Translations under genes and position numbers: made by a program
The notes under the pieces: model-generated
Database searches by the model: none
Seen by the model: the letters and a program-made list of their open reading frames with translations, nothing else
What the model was told of the DNA's origin: nothing
From: Actinomycetes bacterium
GTDB lineage: Bacteria; Actinomycetota; Actinomycetes; Propionibacteriales; Nocardioidaceae
Length of the DNA stretch: 48,906 nucleotides
Reading direction: 5' to 3'
Assembly (NCBI GenBank): GCA_023396115.1
Contig: JAEWXC010000102.1
Span: 1-48,906, forward strand
Shown here: positions 42,701 through 48,906 of the stretch, in pieces
Position numbering within the stretch: the first letter of the stretch is position 1
How the letters are laid out: each line of letters starts with the position of its first letter

Positions 42701-45700
42701 ACCACCGTCGCGCAGATCGCCGGGGGGCCGTGCACCGTCGCCCGCTGCCCCGGGCACCTCGAGACGGTCGCGGGAGAACCCGACAACTTCTACCGCCGCT
42801 TCTTCGCCGCCCACCAGGTGCAGCGCGTCATCGCCCGCGAGCACACCTCGTTGCTGCCCGACGACGTGCGTCTGGCCCACGAGGACGGTTTCAAGGGGTC
42901 CGCCGACACCCCCAACGCCCCCAACGTGCTGGTGGCCACCCCCACGCTGGAGATGGGTATCGACATCGGTGACCTCTCCACAGTCATGCTCGCTTCCCTG
43001 CCGCGCACCGTGGCGTCCTACCTGCAGCGCGTCGGTCGAGCCGGCCGCCTCACCGGCAGCGCGCTCGACCTCGCCTTCGTCGCCGGACGCGGCCAGCACC
43101 TGCCCCGTCTGGGCGACCCGCTGTCGATGATCAACGGCGAGGTCCGCCCCCCGGCGACCTACCTCAAGGCCGAGGAGATCCTGCGCCGCCAGTACATCGC
43201 CTCCGTCGGCGACCGCCTCGCACGTCGCAGCGACGCACCGTCCCTGCACGGCGCAGGTTCGGTGCTGAGCAAGGTCACGCCCGGCACCTACCTGCACGAC
43301 CTGGTCACCTTCGCCGAGGAGGACGCCGCGCTGCCCGAAGGTGCCGGCTCCCACCTCGACGAGTTCCTCGACGCCTTCCCCAGCCTCGACGGCGAGTCCC
43401 GGATGCGTCTGCGGCAGTGGTTGCTGCCCGTGGGCGACGTGCCGCTGACCTCCGGGCTCGGGACGCGGGCGCTGAGCGCCGCGCAGCAGTGGAAGGCGAC
43501 CCTGGAGGAGCTCAGCCACCGGATCACCGCCCTGGAGGCCGACCTTCCCGAGCTGAAGGCGAAGGCTGCCGCCGAGACCAGAACCCAGGAGGACGAGGAC
43601 GCCCTCCGCGACGCCGAGGCAGCACGCAAGCTTGCCCGGGGCCAGCGGGCGGCGATGAACTCCGACCACTGGATCGGTGTGCTGGAACGGGTCGGACTCT
43701 TCCCCAACTACACGCTGCACGACGACAGCGTCACCCTGGACGTCGGGCTCACCTGGTTCGACCCGGACGAGGCCAAGTACCAGACCGAGACAGCCTCCTA
43801 CGGCCGCGCGTCCTCACTCGCCCTGCGCGACTTCGCCCCTGGCGCCGTCTTCTACGCAGGCGGCCACCAGCTGCGCGTCGACACCGTCGACCTCGGCGCC
43901 GCCGGCAGCGAGGTGCACACCTGGTGCTTCTGCCCCGACTGCGGCTACGGCGTCGACCTCACCGGTGCCCCCGTGCCCACATCGTGCCCGCGCTGCAGCA
44001 GCAACGGCATCGCCGACCTCGACCAGCGGCTCCAGGTCGCCGAGCTGACCAAGGTGTCCTCCCGGATGCGCCGCGACGACGCGGTGATCGACGACGTCAA
44101 GGAGGACCGCGAGCGCATCGCGTTCACCCAGCTCGTCGCCGCCGACGTCGACCCCGCAGGAGAGACCCGCCGCTGGTACGTCGAAGACTTCGGCCTCGGC
44201 GTCCGCCACCTGCGCAACATGACCATCCGGTGGCTCAACCTGGGGCGCTCGGACGCGTCGGGCAAGCCGCGCTTCCTCGCCGGGCAGGATGTCTCCGTCC
44301 CCCTCTTCCGTCTCTGCGCCGAGTGCGGACACATCGACAAGGGCATGCGCCGCAACGCCCGTGATGAGCACCAGCCGTGGTGCCGCCTGCGCAAGGCTGA
44401 GGAGGAGAAGAGCGTCAACGTCGCGCTCTCGCGCACCCTGGTGACCGAAGGACTGCTCGTCCGCCTGCCCGCGTTCATCGCCCTCGGCAGCCCCTTCGTC
44501 ATCCCCTCACTGGCGGCGGCCCTGCGCCTGGGGCTGCGTGAGCACATCGGTGGCGACCCCGACCACCTCGCACTGGAGGTCGTCGTCGACCCCACCCCCG
44601 GCGAGGGGCTCAACGCCGACGCCCTGCTGGTGCACGACGTCGTGCCCGGCGGCACCGGCTACCTGGCCGAGCTTGCCGACCACCTCACGCTCCGATCCAT
44701 CCTGATGAAGGCCTACCGGGTCGTCGCCGACTGCGCCTGCGACGACGGTCGCCTCGCCTGCCACCGGTGCCTGCTTCCGCTCGCCACCCCTGGCCAGGAG
44801 AACAAGGTCTCCCGGGTGGAGGCAGTGCGCGTGCTCCGCGACCTGCTGAACGGCGACACCGGCACCAGCCACGAACCCGACGACACCCCCTGGAGCGTCA
44901 CCGACGTGCCGCCCCCGGCGGCTGACCTGGAGTCGACCCTGGAGCAGAAGTTCCGCGAGGTGTTCAAGCAGCGCGTCACCGCCTTGGGAGCCACCCTCAA
45001 GGAGATCCCGGGCGACCGGGGAGTCTCGATCGAGATCACCCTCGGCGGGGTGCTGTGGCGGCTCGAGCCCCAGGTCAACATCGCCACCAGCAAGCCCGAC
45101 TTCGTGCTGACCTGCTCCGACGTCAACGTGCCCCGCACCGCGATCTTCTGCGACGGCTGGCAGTATCACGCCAGCCCGCTGCACAACTCCATCGCCGTCG
45201 ACGCCCAGAAGCGGCGGCAGCTGCGCGACCTTGACCTCCAGGTGGTCTCGCTCTCGTGGGAGGACCTCGAGGACGACGTCGAGCCGGCATGGTTCAGCGA
45301 CGCGGCATGGCAGCAGCTCACCAGGCGGCCTGGATCCGGCCTCAGGCCCGAGCACCGCGACGTGATCCTCAACGGACCTATGGGCCTGCTCATGCACTGG
45401 ATCCAGCGCCGCGACGTCGACGGACTGCGTGCCATCGGTGAGGCACTGCCGTGGCTCTTCTACGTGGCTGCCGCCGACACCAGCGGCGCAGGGCGGTCCG
45501 GCAAGACCGGTCGGCGCAGCTCGCTCGACCACGTGGCGCTGGGGGTGGCGCAGGGACACGAACCCGGCTCCGGCGACGTTCCGTGGTGGTCGTGGAAGCA
45601 GAGTGCCCTCGACGTCGTTTGCCGAGCGGTCCCCAGTAGCGCCGCACGCGCGGTCGAGCTCGTGCTGCTCTGCCACGACGCCGAGGACGTCCTGGTGCAG

Positions 45701-46135
45701 GGACGCCCTGGCTGGGCCGAGTGGCTGCGACTGAGCAACCTGGCGGGTCTGCGGTACAGCCACACCTCGGTCGTCGCCCGATCTGAAATCGACGGTGTCG
45801 AGACCCCGCCCCCGCCGCTCGAGGTGATGGTGAGCGACGAACTCACCGTCGACCTCGCGCCGGAGTGGGAGACGCTGATGGCCGAGACCACCAGCGACGC
45901 CGAGCGGACGTTCTTGGCTCGGCTGTCTGAGTCAGGGATGCCCATTCCCACCTTTGACGTGGAGATCGACGGGCTCCCGTTGGGACTGGCCTGGAGCGAA
46001 CACCACGTCTTCGTGATGAATCCCGACGACTTCACCGACGACGAGATCGCCATGCTGCGTGAGCGCGGCTGGACACCTGCGACCATGGACGTCGACGCCG
46101 TCCGCCACGCCCTGACGCCCGGAGGAACCTCCTGA
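39740..46135 (+). CDS. Giant DEAD/DEAH-type helicase with DUF1998 and fused PD-(D/E)XK-like nuclease domain, DruE-like
   Basis: The GTG at 39740 follows GAGGAAG. The 2131-residue protein has Walker A GTGSGKT (116-122), LLLYPMNALANDQ (148-159), motif II DEFH (245-248, not the usual DEAH), motif V TPTLEMGIDIGD and motif VI QRVGRAGRL. Zinc clusters (CRSC, CPSC, CTTC, CFCPDC/CPRC, CAEC) lie within and after the helicase lobes. The DUF1998 region contains HDVVPGGTGYL (about 1630) and CACDDGRLACHRC. Residues about 1700-1850 resemble a Vsr/DUF559-type nuclease: PDF (1786-1788), CDGWQYH (1804-1810) and DAQKRRQLRDL (from 1821). The last 77 residues match the end of the module 1 helicase. Length and layout resemble Druantia DruE. 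The stop overlaps the next start (TGATG). Confidence 0.82.
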   Translation: MSELLPSLAARSVASGIVDYLDTTFNLTDPWARRTVQEFLADPHDGMFKGPYVRLRLPFRPAADGWRDHLGWHPADSPGTGGFAPYGHQAAAYARLSSATLDEQRPRPLPTLVTTGTGSGKTEAFLHPILDHVLRERKKGNGGIKALLLYPMNALANDQSQRLAELITTTPALAGVTAGLYTGEGDQGRTAVSADGLITSRAVMRSEAPDILLTNYKMLDQLLLRPEDQPLWAQSANSLQYLVLDEFHTYDGAQGTDVAMLLRRLGMVLKANGQQPLPGEAPETAQRPLGHVTPVATSATLGDEGDPTTMLTFAETVFGEPFTLDAVVTESRLSLEEWSQAPAGAPEPAEGRGLAPRLTALTEQFPTRGASADAEALTRAVLDVLHVTGAEGVDVALTAGLTPGELLRAHPLVIRLVSLCAEAVEHREVADELFPGTKDPSHATTALDLLLAALSHVRSTEGRSMASVEIHLWVRELSRIDRAASPRPAFSWSDDGRRVTDEEHTDAWFPAIWCRSCGHSGWSVKVSPANASELDVTDDDIRKASMAKEGRVRALMHAALAVEADESDESDLLVATSGSGLTTGVLRWFHPGRRQFLTTPPEGEEQHDGSVLPVLMHTGIDAGEHNNKDVCPSCGQKDSVRFLGSALTTQLSVALSTLFGDADLDASEKKALVFTDSVQDAAHRAGFVQSRSHSLTLRSVLHRAVGEGTTLDRVATRAVEQAGDESRDRHRLLPPDLAETAQFRSFWENRKPSKATVERVRNRLAFDAALEFGLQSQFGRTLEQTSTVSVEVDAAPETLVTAAREAIESAGGLDLFPITPTDAQMIVWARGMLEHMRRRGAIHHPWLEKVIKEDGNRHFVWGGRPRHEGMPAFPTGRLAPAFPFVGKHPGGREPIFDPTTTPKSWYATWTKRCLGIPDATGSHLVGPLLARLAQHGVLVERVSNSKLRVYAVPPTRVRLAPVDDTDLAVGRHTLRCTTCRSTVAGSLTTVAQIAGGPCTVARCPGHLETVAGEPDNFYRRFFAAHQVQRVIAREHTSLLPDDVRLAHEDGFKGSADTPNAPNVLVATPTLEMGIDIGDLSTVMLASLPRTVASYLQRVGRAGRLTGSALDLAFVAGRGQHLPRLGDPLSMINGEVRPPATYLKAEEILRRQYIASVGDRLARRSDAPSLHGAGSVLSKVTPGTYLHDLVTFAEEDAALPEGAGSHLDEFLDAFPSLDGESRMRLRQWLLPVGDVPLTSGLGTRALSAAQQWKATLEELSHRITALEADLPELKAKAAAETRTQEDEDALRDAEAARKLARGQRAAMNSDHWIGVLERVGLFPNYTLHDDSVTLDVGLTWFDPDEAKYQTETASYGRASSLALRDFAPGAVFYAGGHQLRVDTVDLGAAGSEVHTWCFCPDCGYGVDLTGAPVPTSCPRCSSNGIADLDQRLQVAELTKVSSRMRRDDAVIDDVKEDRERIAFTQLVAADVDPAGETRRWYVEDFGLGVRHLRNMTIRWLNLGRSDASGKPRFLAGQDVSVPLFRLCAECGHIDKGMRRNARDEHQPWCRLRKAEEEKSVNVALSRTLVTEGLLVRLPAFIALGSPFVIPSLAAALRLGLREHIGGDPDHLALEVVVDPTPGEGLNADALLVHDVVPGGTGYLAELADHLTLRSILMKAYRVVADCACDDGRLACHRCLLPLATPGQENKVSRVEAVRVLRDLLNGDTGTSHEPDDTPWSVTDVPPPAADLESTLEQKFREVFKQRVTALGATLKEIPGDRGVSIEITLGGVLWRLEPQVNIATSKPDFVLTCSDVNVPRTAIFCDGWQYHASPLHNSIAVDAQKRRQLRDLDLQVVSLSWEDLEDDVEPAWFSDAAWQQLTRRPGSGLRPEHRDVILNGPMGLLMHWIQRRDVDGLRAIGEALPWLFYVAAADTSGAGRSGKTGRRSSLDHVALGVAQGHEPGSGDVPWWSWKQSALDVVCRAVPSSAARAVELVLLCHDAEDVLVQGRPGWAEWLRLSNLAGLRYSHTSVVARSEIDGVETPPPPLEVMVSDELTVDLAPEWETLMAETTSDAERTFLARLSESGMPIPTFDVEIDGLPLGLAWSEHHVFVMNPDDFTDDEIAMLRERGWTPATMDVDAVRHALTPGGTS

Positions 46136-48378
46136 TGCCCCACGTCATCTACGCTCCCCACCCCAAGGGCACGCCCGACGGCAGCGTCCACCAGAAGGCC
46201 ATGACCTTCATGACCAAACTGTTCAAGGACGACACCACCCCGGGGCTGCACATCGAGCCCATCCAGAACTCGCAGGACCCCCGGGTACGGACCGGACGGG
46301 TCGACCAGTTCTGGCGCGCCGTGCTCTTCAAGCTCACCCCCAGCGACGGTGCACCGCACTACGTGTACACCGGCGTGTGGCCGCACGACGACGCCATCGA
46401 GATCGCCAAGAAGGCGACGCTCAAGGTGAACCCGGTCAACGGTCTCAGCGAGCTGATCATCAGCACGGCACCGGCCGTGGAGGAGCAGTCCCCCTCCCGG
46501 GATCAGCCTGTACCGCCCGACCAGACCGAGAAGGTGGAGGCAGCTACGGCGCAGGAGCCGCTGATGGCGAGGGTCTCGCCCGGAAGCACCGTCGAGCGGC
46601 TCGTCGCCGAGGTGGGCCTGCCCGAGGACGTGGCCACGGCCCTGTGGGCAGCTACCGACGAGGACGACGTGCTGGAGCTGGCCCAGTCGACCGCCGAGTG
46701 GCAGGGCCTGGCAATGGTCGAGCTGGCGGCCGGCGGGAGCATCGAGTCCGTCAAGCAATCGCTGGCCCTGGACGACGTCTCCGTGGACCCCGAGGCGTCC
46801 GAGGACGACCAGCTGCTGGCGGCCATGCGCCACCCCGTCGGGCAGAGCCAGTTCGCCTGGATCGAGACCGACGACGAGCTCAAGGCCGTCGTCGAGAGCG
46901 AGGACTTCGCCGCGTGGCGCGTCTTCCTCCACCCCGAACAACGTCGCTATGTCGAGAAGGACTTCAACGGGCCGTTCCGGCTCAGCGGGGGCGCCGGCAC
47001 CGGCAAGACTGTCGTGTTGCTACACCGGGCCCGCCGACTGCACCAGGACGACCCACAGGCACGCATCGTGCTGACCACGTACAACCGCACCTTGGCCGAC
47101 GCGTTGAAGCGGGACCTTCGGTTGCTGGACCCGAGCATCACGATCGCGGCCAAGCTCGGTGAACCCGGCGTTCATGTGGCCGGCGTTGACCAGCTCGCCG
47201 CGGCGGTGCTGAAGGGCGCGACGCCCGGTGATCGTGACGCCGCTGTCGCTGCCGTGTTCGGCCAGGGCGGCAACCCCGCCACGGGGCGCAACAACCAGTC
47301 GCAGCAGTCCTGGAAGGACGCGCTCCTGGGCCAGGAGGCCAAGCTCCCGACGGGGGCAGCCACGGCCGCCTTCCTGGCCAGCGAGTACGACCTGGTCGTG
47401 TTGCCCCGCCACGTCACCACCCAGGCTGACTACCTGAAGGTGCGGCGTCCCGGACGAGGTGTCGCGCTCGGCCGCAGCCAGCGTGCCGCCGTCTGGACGG
47501 TCATCGAGGCCTACCGCAGCGCCGGGGCAGCCCAGGGGGTCGTCGACTACAGCGAAGTGTTCGCCCTGGCCTCCGCACTGCTCACCGCGAACGGTGCTGC
47601 CCCGGCGCGTGCCGACCATGTCCTGGTCGACGAGGGACAGGACCTCAGCCCGGTGCGCTGGCAGTTCCTGCGGGCGTTGGTCGACGAGGTTCCGAACGAT
47701 CTCTTCATCGCCGAGGACGCCGCCCAGCGGATCTACGGTCAGCGGGTGACCCTGGGGCAGTACGGGATCAAGGTCGTGGGCCGCTCCCGCCGCCTCTCCC
47801 TGAACTACCGCACCACCCACCAGGTGCTCGCCTTCGCCTCCGGTGTGCTGGACGGCGACCAGCTCGAGGACTCGGCCTTCGATCCGGAGCAGACCGATGG
47901 CCAGGGCGGAAAGTACCGCTCGGCACGGAGCGGACCGGTGCCGGTGCGCAAGGGTGTCTCCACTCTGGGGGAGCAACTGGCCGAGGCTGCGGCGTTGCTC
48001 TCGCAGTGGATCGATGCCGGGGTCGAGCGGACCACCATCGGGGTCCTGGTACGCGACACCCGGACCGCCGAGCAGGTGGTGCGTGGGCTGGCCGACCGCG
48101 GTGTCGAGGCGCGTCAGATCACCACGGGCAAGGCCGTCACCACGGAGATCCAGGTCATGACCATGCACCGGGCCAAGGGCATGGAGTTCTCCCGGGTGCT
48201 CATCTTCGGTGCCTCCAGCAAGAACCTGCCCGCGGCCTACCTGGTGGCAGATCTCGACGAGACCGAGCGCGCCGAATTGATGCAGCGCGAACGCTCCTTG
48301 TTCTACGTCGCGGCCACCCGAGCCCGCGACGAGCTCGTGGTCCTGTGGGACGGGGAACCGAGCGAGTTCCTGGCCTGA
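46135..48378 (+). CDS. UvrD/PcrA-like SF1 helicase with N-terminal RelE/ParE-like domain
   Basis: The 747-residue protein begins with a domain of about 100 residues (TFMTKLFKDDT, IEPIQNSQDPRVRTGRV, FWRAVLFKL, HYVYTGVWPHDDAIEIAKKA) that resembles the RelE/ParE toxin fold. An acidic linker and helical region (about 120-260) lead to an SF1 helicase core: Walker A GGAGTGKT (285-292), motif II DEGQDLSP (499-506), LNYRTTHQVLAF (motif IV), TMHRAKGMEFSRV (motif V) and VAATRARDEL (motif VI). SF1A helicases of this type unwind DNA 3'-5'. No separate nuclease motif is visible. The start overlaps the preceding stop and has GGAGGA at 46121-46126, so it is the last gene of the module. Confidence 0.85.
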   Translation: MPHVIYAPHPKGTPDGSVHQKAMTFMTKLFKDDTTPGLHIEPIQNSQDPRVRTGRVDQFWRAVLFKLTPSDGAPHYVYTGVWPHDDAIEIAKKATLKVNPVNGLSELIISTAPAVEEQSPSRDQPVPPDQTEKVEAATAQEPLMARVSPGSTVERLVAEVGLPEDVATALWAATDEDDVLELAQSTAEWQGLAMVELAAGGSIESVKQSLALDDVSVDPEASEDDQLLAAMRHPVGQSQFAWIETDDELKAVVESEDFAAWRVFLHPEQRRYVEKDFNGPFRLSGGAGTGKTVVLLHRARRLHQDDPQARIVLTTYNRTLADALKRDLRLLDPSITIAAKLGEPGVHVAGVDQLAAAVLKGATPGDRDAAVAAVFGQGGNPATGRNNQSQQSWKDALLGQEAKLPTGAATAAFLASEYDLVVLPRHVTTQADYLKVRRPGRGVALGRSQRAAVWTVIEAYRSAGAAQGVVDYSEVFALASALLTANGAAPARADHVLVDEGQDLSPVRWQFLRALVDEVPNDLFIAEDAAQRIYGQRVTLGQYGIKVVGRSRRLSLNYRTTHQVLAFASGVLDGDQLEDSAFDPEQTDGQGGKYRSARSGPVPVRKGVSTLGEQLAEAAALLSQWIDAGVERTTIGVLVRDTRTAEQVVRGLADRGVEARQITTGKAVTTEIQVMTMHRAKGMEFSRVLIFGASSKNLPAAYLVADLDETERAELMQRERSLFYVAATRARDELVVLWDGEPSEFLA

Positions 48379-48748
48379 TACCGGCGACCAAACAGCCGCC
48401 GTGCCATCGGTTGATCGGAAAGATCACAGGAGGTCGACGTCGAGCCGCATCTGACTTGCCACCGGCCTCGGAGGGGACGCACAGCGTCCGGGCGTCGCGG
48501 GAGCGCCCGGGGGTGTCCTGGAGGCCGTCAGGTGGTTGGCATACCCCCCCCTGGGAGCAGATCAGGGCGGGGCTTGAAGGCGGTTTGCGACATGCCCGCC
48601 AACGGCGATGACCTTCTCGGACTCGACCAGCTGAGGCAAACGCCCTGGTTGCGCGAGTGAGGTCTCGATCGGGTGTGGGCGGATCTTGGCTGGGCACGGG
48701 CCCAGCTGGCGCGGCACTCCTCTTGTCATGTCGACAACAGGGAGAGGG
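48379..48748. other. Non-coding right end of the island
   Basis: I see no supported gene in these 370 bases. There is a partial inverted repeat (GGCGGTTTGC near 48580 with GCAAACGCC near 48646), but no U-run terminator. Codon structure is absent in all frames, so this may be decayed DNA or the outer part of an insertion element. Confidence 0.4.
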
Positions 48749-48772
48749 GGTCTGGGGCTTCAGTGCTTCCCG
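48749..48772. repeat. Direct repeat, right copy (candidate att site)
   Basis: This 24-base segment is identical to 23332-23355. Only the right half of the tRNA terminator palindrome is present here, and the sequences diverge directly after CCCG. It lies 15 bases from the stop codon of the IS30-type transposase gene. Confidence 0.7.
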
Positions 48773-48787
48773 TCGTGCGGGGCGGAT

Positions 48788-48906
48788 TCAGCCGGTCGTT
48801 GCACCACGACTGATTGCGTGGTCTGAGAGTAGTTCTTCAAGGCGCTGGGCTGGGGTGTCCCAGTCCAGCGTCTTGCGGGGTCTGGTGTTGAGTTTCCGGG
48901 CGACCT
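48788..48906 (-). CDS. IS30-family transposase, C-terminal fragment (cut by window edge)
   Basis: On the minus strand the frame entering from the right edge encodes ARKLNTRPRKTLDWDTPAQR followed by LEELLSDHAISRGATTG and stops with TGA at 48788-48790. The ARKLNTRPRKTLDWDTPAQRL block is the standard end of the DDE integrase-like catalytic domain of IS30-family transposases, near the final catalytic region. Only about 39 codons are inside the window, so intactness cannot be judged. It lies outside the right copy of the direct repeat. Confidence 0.85.
   Translation of the reverse strand, partial: VARKLNTRPRKTLDWDTPAQRLEELLSDHAISRGATTG

Larger units (their letters stand above)
23332..48772. mobile_element. 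Defence island inserted downstream of tRNA-Leu
   Basis: About 25.4 kb lie between exact 24-bp direct repeats beside a tRNA gene. The segment holds six large plus-strand genes of defence type. Everything to its left is core chromosome, and an IS30-type transposase end lies just past the right repeat. No integrase, excisionase or transposase gene lies inside, so the element is either non-autonomous, decayed, or was moved by recombination between flanking repeats. Base composition differs between its two modules. Confidence 0.6.

Noticed and set aside
23611..48378. BREX system
   Set aside because: The methylase is PglX-like, but PglZ, BrxC, BrxA and BrxB are not present.
31999..48378. Canonical class 1 DISARM
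   Set aside because: DrmD and a DrmMI-like methylase are present, but separate DrmA, DrmB and DrmC genes are not; the following genes are a DruE-like helicase with nuclease domain and an SF1 helicase.
48651..48659. GCGCGAGTG, identical to the first nine bases of tRNA-Leu
   Set aside because: Nine bases without any further tRNA similarity is a chance match; not a tRNA fragment or att core.

Overview
The window is high-GC actinobacterial DNA, most likely from a Nocardioides-like member of the Propionibacteriales (inference). The grounds are the codon use, the frequent GTG starts, the gene content, and a cluster that is syntenic with the oriC-proximal cell-division region of mycobacteria: cyclophilin, rhomboid protease, crgA, a DUF881 gene, two Ser/Thr kinases, pbpA, rodA, pstP, fhaB, fhaA and tRNA-Leu(CAG).

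Layout. Positions 1-10.9 kb hold ordinary chromosomal metabolism: the 3' end of an acyl-CoA ligase; a small membrane protein; a choline-to-glycine-betaine operon on the minus strand (betB, betA, BCCT transporter); an AI-2E/PerM-type permease; a VOC protein overlapping a formylglycine-generating-enzyme homologue; SURF1; a DUF3817 protein; and an Ala-rich membrane-anchored protein. Positions 11.0-23.3 kb hold the growth and division cluster. The rhomboid-crgA gap carries a dense set of DnaA-box-like 9-mers. The minus-strand run fhaA-fhaB-pstP-rodA-pbpA-kinase-PASTA kinase is tightly packed, with overlapping or nearly touching genes, and should couple peptidoglycan synthesis to Ser/Thr phosphorylation. 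It ends upstream at tRNA-Leu(CAG) and a perfect terminator hairpin.

Positions 23.3-48.8 kb form an accessory island immediately downstream of the tRNA. It is bounded by a 24-bp exact direct repeat (23332-23355 and 48749-48772), and the 3' end of an IS30-type transposase gene lies just outside the right copy. All six island genes are large, on the plus strand, and look like anti-phage defence. Module 1 (23.6-31.9 kb) is a 1113-residue protein of unrecognised fold followed by a DEAD/DEAH helicase with DUF1998 and several zinc clusters, an arrangement that resembles Druantia type III (DruH-DruE). Module 2 (32.0-48.4 kb) combines a DrmD-like SNF2 helicase, a large PglX/DrmMI-like adenine methyltransferase, a 2131-residue DruE/MrfA-like helicase with a fused PD-(D/E)XK-like nuclease domain, and a UvrD-like SF1 helicase with an N-terminal RelE/ParE-like domain. 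I do not recognise this four-gene combination as a standard named system: DrmA, DrmB and DrmC, and BREX PglZ and BrxC, are absent. It is the best candidate here for an undescribed or poorly described system, a DISARM/Druantia-like hybrid. The methyltransferase would mark self DNA, and the translocases and nuclease would act on unmodified DNA (inference).

The methyltransferase has an internal low-GC patch, with different codon use, exactly over its likely target-recognition region, which suggests specificity switching by recombination. The two giant helicases share a homologous C-terminal domain of about 75 residues.
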